Positions 49,779-58,919 of a DNA stretch of 64,000 nucleotides are shown here, one piece after another; within the stretch, counting starts at the first letter, position 1; the number at the start of each line of letters is the position of its first letter. Source of the stretch: Halosolutus amylolyticus (GTDB lineage: Archaea; Halobacteriota; Halobacteria; Halobacteriales; Natrialbaceae); contig NZ_JALIQP010000003.1 of assembly GCF_023566055.1 (NCBI RefSeq), positions 496,001-560,000 of the forward strand, read 5' to 3'. The notes beneath the pieces are model-generated. The model made no database searches. It saw only the letters and a program-made list of their open reading frames with translations, and was not told the origin of the DNA. The translations under genes were made by a program, and so were the position numbers.

Positions 49779-50080
49779 GCGTCGCCGTCGAGTACTACGT
49801 CCTGCTGTCGATGGCCCTGTTCTCGATCGGGCTGTTCGGCATCCTGACGCGTCGCAACGCACTGATGTTCCTGATGTCCGTCGAACTCATGCTGAACGCG
49901 GCGAACATCAACCTGATCGCGTTCGCGTTCTACCACGGCAACCTCACGGGGCAGGTGTTCGCGCTGTTCACCATGGCCCTGGCCGCCGCAGAGGTCGCCG
50001 TCGGACTCGGGATCATCCTGGTGCTGTACCGTAACTTCCGTGACGTCGACGTCACGGTACCAACGACGATGAGGTGGTAA
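49775..50080 (+). CDS. nuoK: Complex I subunit K
   Basis: The 101-residue, three-helix protein shows NuoK/ND4L signatures: LSMALFSIGLFGILTRRNALMFLMSVELMLNAANINL with a conserved membrane Glu in SVELML, and the second Glu in AAAEVAVGLGIILVLYRN. It forms part of the proton path at the hinge of the membrane arm. Confidence 0.93.
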   Translation: MSVAVEYYVLLSMALFSIGLFGILTRRNALMFLMSVELMLNAANINLIAFAFYHGNLTGQVFALFTMALAAAEVAVGLGIILVLYRNFRDVDVTVPTTMRW

Positions 50081-50081
50081 G

Positions 50082-52124
50082 ATGGCAGCCACAGGCACAT
50101 TCGGCTTCGCTCCGGCGATCGCACTGTTCCCGCTCGCGGCCTTCGTCATCGCGCTCGTCTTCGGCAACTATTTGCCGAAGAAGGGGGCGATCCCGGGCAT
50201 CGCAGCGACGGGCGGTTCGTTGCTGCTCTCGCTGTTGATGGTCCGGGCCGTCGCGAGCGGCGAGTCCTATCACGAGACGCTGTACACGTGGGCGGCCGGC
50301 GACGCGACGAGCGAGGCCGGCGCGCAGGGGATCGAGTTCACGTTCGGGGTCCTGATCGATCCGCTCTCGGCGCTGATGCTGGTGATCGTCTCGTTGATCG
50401 CCTTCCTCGTCCACGTCTTCAGCCTCGGGTACATGAACGCCGAGGGCGAGACCGGTCTCCCGCGGTACTACGCCGGACTCGGCCTCTTCACGTTCAGCAT
50501 GCTCGCGTTCGTTTACGCGGACAACCTGCTGATGGCGTTCATGTTCTTCGAACTCGTGGGACTCTGTTCGTTCCTGCTGATCGGGTTCTGGTTCCGCACG
50601 AAATCCGCGCCCTCGGCAGCGAAGAAGGCGTTCCTGGTCACGCGCTTCGGAGACTACTTCTTCCTCGTCGGCGTCGTCGCGATCGCGGCCACGTTCGGCA
50701 CGCTCGGCTTCGCCGGTGACGACTCCTTCGTCACTGCGGCGGAGACGGCGATCGACGACGGGACGACGCTGTTCGGCTTCGACGCCGGGACCTGGGTAAC
50801 GATCACCGGCCTGCTCGTCCTGGGTGGGGTCATCGGGAAGTCCGCACAGTTCCCGCTTCACACGTGGCTCCCGGACGCCATGGAGGGCCCGACGACCGTC
50901 TCGGCGCTGATCCACGCGGCGACGATGGTCGCCGCGGGCGTCTACCTCGTCGCCCGGATGTACGGCTACTACGCACTCAGCCCGACCGCGCTCGCGATCA
51001 TCGCGTTCGTCGGCGGCTTCACGGCGCTGTTCGCGGCGACGATGGGCGTCGTCAAGGACGACATCAAGCAGGTGCTGGCGTACTCGACGATCAGCCAGTA
51101 CGGCTACATGATGCTCGGGCTGGGCGTCGGCGGCTACGTCGCCGGGGTCTTCCACCTGATGAACCACGCGTTCTTCAAGGCCCTGCTCTTCCTCGGTGCC
51201 GGTTCCGTCATCGTCCTCATGCACCACGAACAGGACATGTGGGAGATGGGCGGCCTGAAGGACAAGGCCCCCGTCACCTACTACACGTTCCTCGCCGGCG
51301 CGCTCGCGCTCGCGGGGATCGTCCCGTTCTCGGGCTTCTGGTCGAAAGACGAGGTCCTCTACGACGCGCTGATCGTCGGCCTCGAGGAACCGGTCATCCT
51401 CGCGGCCTACGCGATGGGCCTGCTCGCCGTCTTCTTCACCGGCTTCTACACCTTCCGGATGGTATTCCTGACCTTCCACGGTGAACCGCGAACCGAGACG
51501 GCCGAGGACCCCCACGCGGTGGGCTGGTCGATCAAGGCCCCGCTGGTCGTCCTCGGCGTCCTCGCGACGGTCGCCGGCCTCGTGAACCTCGCCCCGATCG
51601 CCAAACTCGCGAGCCTGGACATCACGTACCTCGAGTTCTGGCTCGACGGCGAGTACGGCGTCGTCGAGGGGCTGACCTACCACGCCTACCACGAGACGGT
51701 CCCCTTCGAGGAAGGGGCGATCGGTTCCGAGACGCTGACGCTGGTGCTCGGTGCCGGTCTCTCGCTCGGACTGGCGCTGGCTGGCGCGTTCACGGCACAC
51801 ACCTTGTACAACGTTCCCGAACCGACGCGCCACACGACGAAACTCGGCGCCGCGTACGACGTCCTGCGGAGCAACTACTACCAGGACGAGTACCAGGTCT
51901 GGCTCGCGGAGGGCCTGACGCTCCCGCTCGCTCGCGCGGCCGATCGTTTCGACCAGACCGCGATCGACGGCGCCGTCGATGGCGTCTCGACCGTCAGCCT
52001 GTTCGGCGGTGATCGGGTGAAGCGACTGCAAACGGGGATCGTGACGAACTACGCGGCACTGCTGGTGACCGGATTCATCCTGTTACTGCTGGTGCTCGGC
52101 TATCTCGGCGGGTGGTTCCTATGA
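50082..52124 (+). CDS. nuoL: Complex I subunit L (proton pump)
   Basis: The 680-residue antiporter-like subunit has about 16 helices. GKSAQFPLHTWLPDAMEGPTTVSALIHAATMVAAGVYL and the LLxFxELVGLCSFLLIGFW region carry the conserved Lys and Glu of the pump. A C-terminal lateral helix follows, as in NuoL/ND5. Its TGA overlaps the nuoM ATG. Confidence 0.95.
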   Translation: MAATGTFGFAPAIALFPLAAFVIALVFGNYLPKKGAIPGIAATGGSLLLSLLMVRAVASGESYHETLYTWAAGDATSEAGAQGIEFTFGVLIDPLSALMLVIVSLIAFLVHVFSLGYMNAEGETGLPRYYAGLGLFTFSMLAFVYADNLLMAFMFFELVGLCSFLLIGFWFRTKSAPSAAKKAFLVTRFGDYFFLVGVVAIAATFGTLGFAGDDSFVTAAETAIDDGTTLFGFDAGTWVTITGLLVLGGVIGKSAQFPLHTWLPDAMEGPTTVSALIHAATMVAAGVYLVARMYGYYALSPTALAIIAFVGGFTALFAATMGVVKDDIKQVLAYSTISQYGYMMLGLGVGGYVAGVFHLMNHAFFKALLFLGAGSVIVLMHHEQDMWEMGGLKDKAPVTYYTFLAGALALAGIVPFSGFWSKDEVLYDALIVGLEEPVILAAYAMGLLAVFFTGFYTFRMVFLTFHGEPRTETAEDPHAVGWSIKAPLVVLGVLATVAGLVNLAPIAKLASLDITYLEFWLDGEYGVVEGLTYHAYHETVPFEEGAIGSETLTLVLGAGLSLGLALAGAFTAHTLYNVPEPTRHTTKLGAAYDVLRSNYYQDEYQVWLAEGLTLPLARAADRFDQTAIDGAVDGVSTVSLFGGDRVKRLQTGIVTNYAALLVTGFILLLLVLGYLGGWFL

Positions 52125-53650
52125 TGATCGAGACACTCATCGCTGTCACGCTGGTCGGCGCGCTCGTCACGTTCGTCGCGCCGAATCGTATCGCCGGCAA
52201 ACTGGCCTTCCTCATCAGCCTCGTTCCCGCGGGGCTCAGCCTCTGGCTGTTCGCCGCCTTCGACGGCAGCGGAAATGCCCTGCTCGACGGCGACCTCGCG
52301 TTCGAGTCGCAGGTCGAGTGGCTCCAGTTCGGCGACTACGCGATCTCGTGGTTCGTCGGCCTCGACGGCATCTCCCTGCCGCTTGTCGTGCTGACGACGA
52401 TCCTGACGACGCTGGCGATCGTGAGTTCGTGGACGCCGATCGACGAGCGCGAGTCGCAGTTCTACGGTCTCCTGCTGTTCATCGAGACGAACCTGATCGG
52501 CGTCTTCGTCGCGCTGGATTTCTTCCTCTGGTTCGTCTTCTGGGAGGCCGTGCTGATCCCGATGTACCTGCTGATCGGCGTCTGGGGCGGCCCGCGCCGG
52601 AAGTACGCGGCGATCAAGTTCTTCGTCTACACGAACGTGGCGTCGCTCGTGATGTTCGGGTCGTTCGTCGCGCTCGTGTTCGGCCTCGGCGACGAGGTCA
52701 CGAGCTTCGCCCTGCCCGAGATCGCGAGCGCGATGCTCGCGGGCGGCCCGGAGGGCTTCCTCGGCCTCGGCGGCACGACGCTCGCCTCGGTCGTCTTCGT
52801 CGCGATGTTCCTCGGGTTCGCGGTGAAGGTCCCGGTGGTGCCGTTCCACACGTGGCTTCCCGACGCCCACGTCGAGGCCCCGACGCCTGCCTCCGTGTTG
52901 CTCGCGGGCGTCCTGCTGAAGATGGGGACTTACGCGTTGCTCCGGTTCAACTTCACCATGTTCCCCGACCAGGTCGAGGCCTACGCCGTCCCGATCGCCG
53001 CGATCGCGGTGATCAGCGTCATCTACGGCGCGATGCTGGCGCTGGCCCAGACCGACCTCAAGCGGATCGTCGCCTACTCGTCGGTCTCGTCGATGGGCTA
53101 CGTCATCCTCGGACTGATCGCCTACACCCAGTGGGGCGTCGGCGGCGCGACCTTCCAGATGGTCTCGCACGGACTCATCTCGGGACTGATGTTCATGGCC
53201 GTCGGCGTCGTCTACAACGCGACTCACACCCGGATGGTCACCGACATGTCCGGGCTTGCCGATCGGATGCCCGTCGCCGTCGGCATCCTCGTCGCCGGCG
53301 CGTTCGGCTACATGGGGCTGCCGCTGATGAGCGGATTCTTCGGCGAGTTCACGATCTTCTTCGGGTCCTTCGGCTCCGAGCAGCTCCCGTACTCGCAGGT
53401 GTTCACGCCGCTGGCGATGTTCGGCATCGTCATCGTCGCGGGCTACCTGCTCTTTGCGCTCCAGCGGACCGTCTTCGGTCCGTACCACCTCGAAACCGAC
53501 TACGAGGTGGGCCACGCCCCGCTGCACGACGTCGCCCCGATGTTCGTGCTGCTCGGACTGATCATCCTGCTTGGCGTGGCGCCGGACGTGATCTTCGAGA
53601 TGATAACCGACGCTGTCGATCCGATTATCGCGAACGGAGGTGAACTGTAA
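52121..53650 (+). CDS. nuoM: Complex I subunit M (proton pump)
   Basis: The 509-residue subunit starts at ATG 52121 in the ATGA overlap; a GTG at 52112 is less likely. FFLWFVFWEAVLIPMYLLIGVWG carries the conserved membrane Glu, and KVPVVPFHTWLPDAHVEAPTPASVLLAGVLLKMGTY is the ND4/NuoM signature. It pumps protons in the membrane arm. Confidence 0.95.
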   Translation: MMIETLIAVTLVGALVTFVAPNRIAGKLAFLISLVPAGLSLWLFAAFDGSGNALLDGDLAFESQVEWLQFGDYAISWFVGLDGISLPLVVLTTILTTLAIVSSWTPIDERESQFYGLLLFIETNLIGVFVALDFFLWFVFWEAVLIPMYLLIGVWGGPRRKYAAIKFFVYTNVASLVMFGSFVALVFGLGDEVTSFALPEIASAMLAGGPEGFLGLGGTTLASVVFVAMFLGFAVKVPVVPFHTWLPDAHVEAPTPASVLLAGVLLKMGTYALLRFNFTMFPDQVEAYAVPIAAIAVISVIYGAMLALAQTDLKRIVAYSSVSSMGYVILGLIAYTQWGVGGATFQMVSHGLISGLMFMAVGVVYNATHTRMVTDMSGLADRMPVAVGILVAGAFGYMGLPLMSGFFGEFTIFFGSFGSEQLPYSQVFTPLAMFGIVIVAGYLLFALQRTVFGPYHLETDYEVGHAPLHDVAPMFVLLGLIILLGVAPDVIFEMITDAVDPIIANGGEL

Positions 53651-55218
53651 TGGCACTCCTCGAACTCCCCGAGTGGACGGCGCTCGCACCCGTCCTGCTC
53701 CTGGTCGGGACCGCGATGGCACTGTTCCTCATCGATAGCATCTCGCCTCGATCGACGAACCGGGCGCTGCTGGCGGGGACCGCGACCGCCGGTTCGCTGG
53801 CCTCGCTCGGCGTCGCCGCGTGGTTCATCGCCGCGGGCGTCGGCGCCACCGGCGTCGAGAGCACCGGCGCGATCGAACTGTTCGACGGGCAACTCGTCGT
53901 CGACGGCCTGGCGCTGTACTTCACGATGATCGTCGCGATCGTGACGGCGCTGGTCTCGGTCGCGAGCTACGACTACCTGCAGGATCACACCTACCAGGCC
54001 GAGTACTACTCGCTGGTCATGCTCGCGGCGACCGGGATGGCGACGATGGCGACCGCGAACAGCCTCGTGACGATCTTCATCGCCATGGAGCTGTCGAGTC
54101 TGCCGTCGTACGCGCTCGTCTCGATCCTCAAGGACAACCGCGGGAGCGTCGAGGCCGGCCTGAAGTACTTCCTGATCGGCGCGCTCTCGTCGGCCATCTT
54201 CGTCTACGGGATCAGCCTCGTCTACGGCGCGACCGGGAGCCTGCAACTCGACGCGATCGCGAACGTGATCGTGGGCGGCTCCGACGCGGTCGCAGGCGGG
54301 ATCGAGCCGGGTTCGGGCCACGACGTCGCCGAACTGGGCGGCCTGCTCGGACTCGGCATCCTGATGCTCGTCGGCGGCTTCGCGTTCAAGACCGCGAGCG
54401 TCCCGTTCCACTTCTGGGCGCCCGAAGCCTACGAGGGCGCGCCGGCCCCGATTTCGGCGTTCCTCTCGTCGGCCTCGAAGGCCGCCGGCTTCGTGATCGC
54501 GTTCCGCGTGTTCACGACGGCGTTCCCGCTCGAGGCGACGACCGAGGTGATCGGGATCGAGTGGACCTGGGCCTTCGTCATCCTCGCGATCGTCACGATG
54601 ACGGTCGGGAACTTCGCGGCGGCGACCCAGGACAACGTCAAGCGGATGCTCGCGTACTCCTCGATCGGCCACGCCGGCTACGTGTTGATCGGCCTGGCCG
54701 GAGTGACCGCCGACGGCGGCGAGGTCGTGATGAGCGCGGCGATGATGCACCTGCTGGTCTACGGCTTCATGAACACGGGTGCGTTCCTGTTCGTCGCGCT
54801 GGCCGAACACTGGGGCGTCGGTCGCACCTTCGAGGACTACGGCGGCCTGGCGAACCGGGCTCCGGTCGCCTGCGTCGCCCTCGGCATCTTCATGTTCAGC
54901 CTCGCGGGCGTGCCGCCGCTGGGTGGCTTCTGGAGCAAGTACTTCCTGTTCACCGGGGCGCTCCAGGTCGGCACCACCGCCATGCTCGTCGTCGCCGCGG
55001 CGCTGGTGGTCAACAGCGCGCTCTCGCTGTACTACTACTCGCGGCTGGTGAAGGCCGTCTGGATCGAAGAGCCGATCGTCGAGCGCGACGCGCTCACCCA
55101 GCCGACCGCACTGTACGCGGCGATCGTCGTCGCGGCGGTGATGACGGTCGTCCTGCTCCCTGCGTTCGGACCGGTCGCCGATACCGCATCTGAAGCGGCG
55201 GCCGCCGTCCTCGGCTGA
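53650..55218 (+). CDS. nuoN: Complex I subunit N (proton pump)
   Basis: The 522-residue subunit has about 14 helices. TIFIAMELSSLPSYALVSI carries the conserved Glu, and FKTASVPFHFWAPEAYEGAPAPISAFLSSASKAAGF is the ND2/NuoN signature. Its ATG overlaps the nuoM stop as TAATG. It is the last gene of the operon; no nuoE, F or G is present in the window. Confidence 0.95.
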   Translation: MALLELPEWTALAPVLLLVGTAMALFLIDSISPRSTNRALLAGTATAGSLASLGVAAWFIAAGVGATGVESTGAIELFDGQLVVDGLALYFTMIVAIVTALVSVASYDYLQDHTYQAEYYSLVMLAATGMATMATANSLVTIFIAMELSSLPSYALVSILKDNRGSVEAGLKYFLIGALSSAIFVYGISLVYGATGSLQLDAIANVIVGGSDAVAGGIEPGSGHDVAELGGLLGLGILMLVGGFAFKTASVPFHFWAPEAYEGAPAPISAFLSSASKAAGFVIAFRVFTTAFPLEATTEVIGIEWTWAFVILAIVTMTVGNFAAATQDNVKRMLAYSSIGHAGYVLIGLAGVTADGGEVVMSAAMMHLLVYGFMNTGAFLFVALAEHWGVGRTFEDYGGLANRAPVACVALGIFMFSLAGVPPLGGFWSKYFLFTGALQVGTTAMLVVAAALVVNSALSLYYYSRLVKAVWIEEPIVERDALTQPTALYAAIVVAAVMTVVLLPAFGPVADTASEAAAAVLG

Positions 55219-55267
55219 AATCGCCGACCCGGTAGCTTTTACCCGTCGCGCTCGCAAGCCGCGATAT

Positions 55268-56752
55268 ATGGGTTTCCGGCTGGTGCTCGGCTGTGGGTCC
55301 GTCGGTCAGCGGGTCGTCGAACGGCTTTCCGACGGGCACCGTCTCCTCGTAATCACCGAGGACCAGCGCACGGTCGAGACCCTGCGCGACGAGAGCGTCC
55401 CGGCGCGCCGCGGTGATCCCACCGATCGATCGGTCATCGCCGACCTCGAGACGCCAGGCGTGATCTTCGTGGCCGCCGACCGGACCGACGTCAACCGCGC
55501 CGCACTCGAACACGCCCGGGCGGAGTTTCCGTCGTCCTCGATCGTCGTCTACATGGGCGGGAACGCGACCGAAACCGACCGACGGGAGTGTCGCGCCCTC
55601 GCGGACCACGTCGTCGACGCCGAAGCGGCGATGGTCGACCAGGTGCTCGCCGAAACCACGACCACGTCCGCCGAGGCCGCCATCGAACTCCGGGCACAAC
55701 TGCAGACGATCGACGGTCGGCTGGGGGTGATGATGCACGACAACCCGGACCCGGACGCGATCGCGAGCGCGGTCGCGCTGGTCGACATCGCGGCGTCGGT
55801 CGGCGTCGACGCCGACGCCTGTTACTACGGCGAGATCTCCCACCAGGAGAACCGGGCGATGGTCAACCTGCTGGATCTCGACCTGCGGAATCTCGCGCCG
55901 GACGACTCCCTGTCGGAGTACGAGGCGTTCGCCCTGATCGATCACTCCAGGCCCGGGGTCAACGACCAACTGCCGGACGACCTCCACGCCGACATCGTCA
56001 TCGACCACCACCCGCCCCGCGGGCCGGTCCCCGGGGAGTTCGTCGACCTTCGAGAGTACGTCGGCGCGACCAGTACCGTCCTGACGGAGTATCTCGATCG
56101 GTTCGACGTCCCGTTCGATTCGGCGACGGCGACGGCACTGCTGTACGGCATCCGCGTCGACACGAACGACTTCACCCGCGAGGTGTCCGCCGCGGACTTC
56201 AACGCCGCGTCGTTGCTGTGGCCCCACGTCGACACGACCGTCCTGCGCCAGATCGAACAGCCGACCGTCGAGGGCGAGACCCTGGAGACGATCGCGCGGG
56301 CGATCAAGAACCGTGACCAGCGCGATTCGGTCGCGGTCGCGAGCGTCGGCCGGATCGGGAACCGCGACGCCCTGCCGCAGGCCGCCGACCAGTTGCTCGC
56401 GATGGAGGGCGTCGAGACGACCCTCGTCTTCGGGTTCATGGACGAAATGGCGTTCCTCTCGGCTCGATCGCGGGCCGGCGACGTCGACCTCGGCGAGACC
56501 CTGCGGGACGCGTTCGACCAGATCGGGAGCGCGGGCGGCCACGCCGACATGGCCGGCGCGCAACTCGAGATCGGCATCCTCGCCAGCGCCGACGGCGAAC
56601 GGGAGGTCGACTCGATCGTCAGCGTCGTCGAGGAGGTCATCGCCAACCGGTTCTTCGAGGCGATCCGGACCCAGCCCGGCATCCCGGTCGGGACCTACAC
56701 GCGGACGAGCGAGTGGCTGTTCACGATGGACGAGGACGAGGAGACGTCCTGA
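55268..56752 (+). CDS. DHH-family phosphoesterase with N-terminal TrkA-N domain
   Basis: The 494-residue protein starts with a Rossmann/TrkA-N domain (LVLGCGSVGQRVVERLSDG, about residues 1-120). A DHH phosphoesterase follows with metal motifs HDNPDPDAIASAVAL, LIDHSRPG and VIDHHPPRG. A DHHA1 domain ends it (GSAGGHADMAGAQLEIG). This is the layout of archaeal relatives of GdpP/NrnA-type enzymes that hydrolyse cyclic dinucleotides or short oligonucleotides. The TrkA-N part suggests nucleotide sensing, perhaps linked to potassium or c-di-AMP control. A TATA-like cttttac 29 bases upstream supports the start. Confidence 0.82.
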   Translation: MGFRLVLGCGSVGQRVVERLSDGHRLLVITEDQRTVETLRDESVPARRGDPTDRSVIADLETPGVIFVAADRTDVNRAALEHARAEFPSSSIVVYMGGNATETDRRECRALADHVVDAEAAMVDQVLAETTTTSAEAAIELRAQLQTIDGRLGVMMHDNPDPDAIASAVALVDIAASVGVDADACYYGEISHQENRAMVNLLDLDLRNLAPDDSLSEYEAFALIDHSRPGVNDQLPDDLHADIVIDHHPPRGPVPGEFVDLREYVGATSTVLTEYLDRFDVPFDSATATALLYGIRVDTNDFTREVSAADFNAASLLWPHVDTTVLRQIEQPTVEGETLETIARAIKNRDQRDSVAVASVGRIGNRDALPQAADQLLAMEGVETTLVFGFMDEMAFLSARSRAGDVDLGETLRDAFDQIGSAGGHADMAGAQLEIGILASADGEREVDSIVSVVEEVIANRFFEAIRTQPGIPVGTYTRTSEWLFTMDEDEETS

Positions 56753-56793
56753 TCTCCCGGGACACGCGCCACGATCGATCCCTCGAACTGGGG

Positions 56794-57027
56794 TTATAGC
56801 TTCCTGGCGATGCGCTCCATGGCGAGAACGAGCCTGTAGAAGAGATACAGGAACAGGAGGGAAACGACGAGCGACGCGACGCCGCCGAGCAGTTGGATCA
56901 CTACGGTGACCGGAATCCCGAAGAGGAGGGCCCCGACCAGACTGCCGACGCCGATCGTCAACAGCCCGAGACCGAGCACGATAGCGTACGCGACGAGACC
57001 GCTCTCTGGCGGGTGGGCACTGGACAT
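56794..57027 (-). CDS. Small two-helix membrane protein
   Basis: From ATG 57027 (MSSAHPPESGLVAYAIVLG) the 77-residue product has two long hydrophobic helices (about residues 10-35 and 40-65) and a basic end (MERIARKL). No family is recognised by eye. It lies opposite the upstream region of the CBS-ParB-like gene, in the divergent direction. Confidence 0.6.
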   Translation of the reverse strand: MSSAHPPESGLVAYAIVLGLGLLTIGVGSLVGALLFGIPVTVVIQLLGGVASLVVSLLFLYLFYRLVLAMERIARKL

Positions 57028-57174
57028 ACGTTCGCTACCGATGATAGTGACAAAATCGTTCGGATGACGGTCGGCAGGCCGTCTCCCCTCGCCGGCGCGA
57101 TCCGATCGATGGCCGGGGGAGTCGTCGACGGCGACAGGACAGTACTTTTGCTCGCGGACGCCCAATCCTCGGGT

Positions 57175-57981
57175 ATGGAGATCGCGTCGGAACGGAGCAA
57201 ACCCCGGGTCGAGGAGTACATGACGCGCGACGTGGCGACGGTTTCGCCCGACGCGACCGTCGGGGCGGTCGCAAAGCGGATCGCCGAGAGCGACAAGCAC
57301 AGCGGATTCCCGGTCTGTGAACGCCGTCGGGTCGAAGGGTTCGTCAGTTCCCGGGACCTGTTGCTCGCCGACGACGGCGACCCGATCTTCAAGGTGATGA
57401 CGACCGATCTGCTCGTCGCCCACCCCGAGATGAAGGTGACCGACGCGGCCCGGGTCATCCTCCGATCGGGGATCCAGAAACTCCCGGTCGTCGACGACGC
57501 GGGGAACCTCGTCGGCATCATCTCGAACGCGGACGTGATCCGGAGCCAGATCGAGCGGGCGACCCCCGAGAAGGTCGGGAAACTGATGCGGACGCTCGAG
57601 CAGATCCACGACGTCACGCTCAGCCAGGAACGCCGCACCGTTCCGCTCGACGAACTCACTCCCACCCAGGGCCGGGTCTACGCCGACGAACTCGAGGGGC
57701 GACGGTACGAACTGGAGCACGGCCTCGCCGAACCCCTCGTCGTGATCGACAACGCCGGGACGCTCCTGCTGGCCGACGGCCACCACCGCGTGCTCGCGGC
57801 GGACCGACTGGAGATCGACGAGATGGACGCCTACGTCATCGTCGTCGACTACGAGGTCGATCTCGGGATGGCCAAGACGGCCGAGAAGGAGAACCTCGAA
57901 CGGATCGACGACATCGAGGTCGTCGACTACGCTCGCCACCCACTGGTCCAGACGACCAAACGGCTCCAGTCCGGGGAGTAG
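57175..57981 (+). CDS. CBS-pair protein with ParB/Srx-like domain
   Basis: From ATG 57175, 28 bases after a TATA-like acttttg, the product has 268 residues. Two CBS repeats (about residues 12-125: EYMTRDVATVSPDATVGAVAKRI and VMTTDLLVAHPEMKVTDAARVI) form an adenosyl-nucleotide-binding Bateman module. A ParB-like nuclease/sulfiredoxin-fold domain follows (RTVPLDELTPTQGRVYADEL, LLLADGHHRVLAADRLEI). The combination is known in haloarchaea, but the role is undetermined. A longer open frame from 56893 is not coding-like. Confidence 0.82.
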   Translation: MEIASERSKPRVEEYMTRDVATVSPDATVGAVAKRIAESDKHSGFPVCERRRVEGFVSSRDLLLADDGDPIFKVMTTDLLVAHPEMKVTDAARVILRSGIQKLPVVDDAGNLVGIISNADVIRSQIERATPEKVGKLMRTLEQIHDVTLSQERRTVPLDELTPTQGRVYADELEGRRYELEHGLAEPLVVIDNAGTLLLADGHHRVLAADRLEIDEMDAYVIVVDYEVDLGMAKTAEKENLERIDDIEVVDYARHPLVQTTKRLQSGE

Positions 57982-58099
57982 GACCTCCTCTCCGTTTCGA
58001 TCCGTCGCTTCGCATAGCCAGGTCGGGTTCGTCCCGGCGACTGTCGCCCCGCATGACTACTGGTGAGGGTTATCCGTACCGGGCGAGTATCCCTCGTCA

Positions 58100-58843
58100 A
58101 TGACCGACGCTGGAGCGACTGCCGATCGCGTCCTGATCGCCGGCGGGACCGGCGACACTGGCACCGAACTGCTGTCCGTCCTCCGCCCGACCGACCTCAC
58201 CGTCCGTGCGACCTGCCGGTCGTACGCCGACGTGGACACCCTGGATCGCCTCGGTGCGGACGAGGTCGTCGTGGCGGACTTCTTCGACCCCGCGGACGCC
58301 GTCACCGCCGTCGAGGACTGTGACACCGTCTACTGCGCACTGGGGACCGCACCGAGTTACCGGCACACGATCGGGGGCAAACTCGTCGATCGAACCGGCG
58401 TACTCAACCTCCTGACGGCGGCGGTGGCCGAAGACGTTTCCCACGTCGTCCACACCAGTGCGATCGGGGTCGGCAACTCGAAGGCCGGACTGTCACTCCC
58501 CGCCCGACTCCTCATCCGCGGATCGCTGAAGGCGAAACAGGACGCCGAGATGGCGATCCGGCGCTCGGGGCTGGACTACACGATCGTTCGTCCCGGGAAA
58601 CTGACGGACGCACCGCCGACCGGCGACCTGCTGGTCGGCGAGGGCGGCGACTCGGTGTCGGGATCGATCGCACGGACCGATCTCGCACGGGTGCTCGCCG
58701 CGGCGCCGTTCACCCCGGACGCGCGGAATCGAACGTTCGAGGTCGTCAGCCGGGACGGACTCGAGGGGACGCCGTCGAATCTCGTCGACGTCGACTGGGC
58801 GTTCGATCGGGTGCAGGCCGATAGCGATCGGATGCGCCTCTGA
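58100..58843 (+). CDS. Atypical SDR, NAD(P)-binding protein
   Basis: The 247-residue protein has the Rossmann start VLIAGGTGDTGTELLSVL and VYCALGTAPSYRH, typical of the NAD(P)-binding, YwnB/atypical short-chain family. The segment YTIVRPGKLTDAPPTG follows the position of the usual YxxxK motif, which is not evident. It may be an NADPH-dependent reductase or a regulatory NAD(P)-binding protein. A TATA-like gttatcc 28 bases upstream supports the start. Confidence 0.75.
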   Translation: MTDAGATADRVLIAGGTGDTGTELLSVLRPTDLTVRATCRSYADVDTLDRLGADEVVVADFFDPADAVTAVEDCDTVYCALGTAPSYRHTIGGKLVDRTGVLNLLTAAVAEDVSHVVHTSAIGVGNSKAGLSLPARLLIRGSLKAKQDAEMAIRRSGLDYTIVRPGKLTDAPPTGDLLVGEGGDSVSGSIARTDLARVLAAAPFTPDARNRTFEVVSRDGLEGTPSNLVDVDWAFDRVQADSDRMRL

Positions 58844-58919
58844 GGACGCCGGCCAGCGTCGTGGGGCGTGCCAGCAGGTCCCGGAATCCTTAATGCTCGG
58901 CCCGGCAAAAATTGCGATT

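Noticed and set aside
50052-52031. A 659-codon minus-strand open frame over nuoL
   Set aside because: It is the GC-driven reverse frame of nuoL; the product is charged and repetitive with no family resemblance.
58893-58919. Upstream start for methylmalonyl-CoA mutase
   Set aside because: The ATG overlaps the TATA-like cttaat at 58889-58894.
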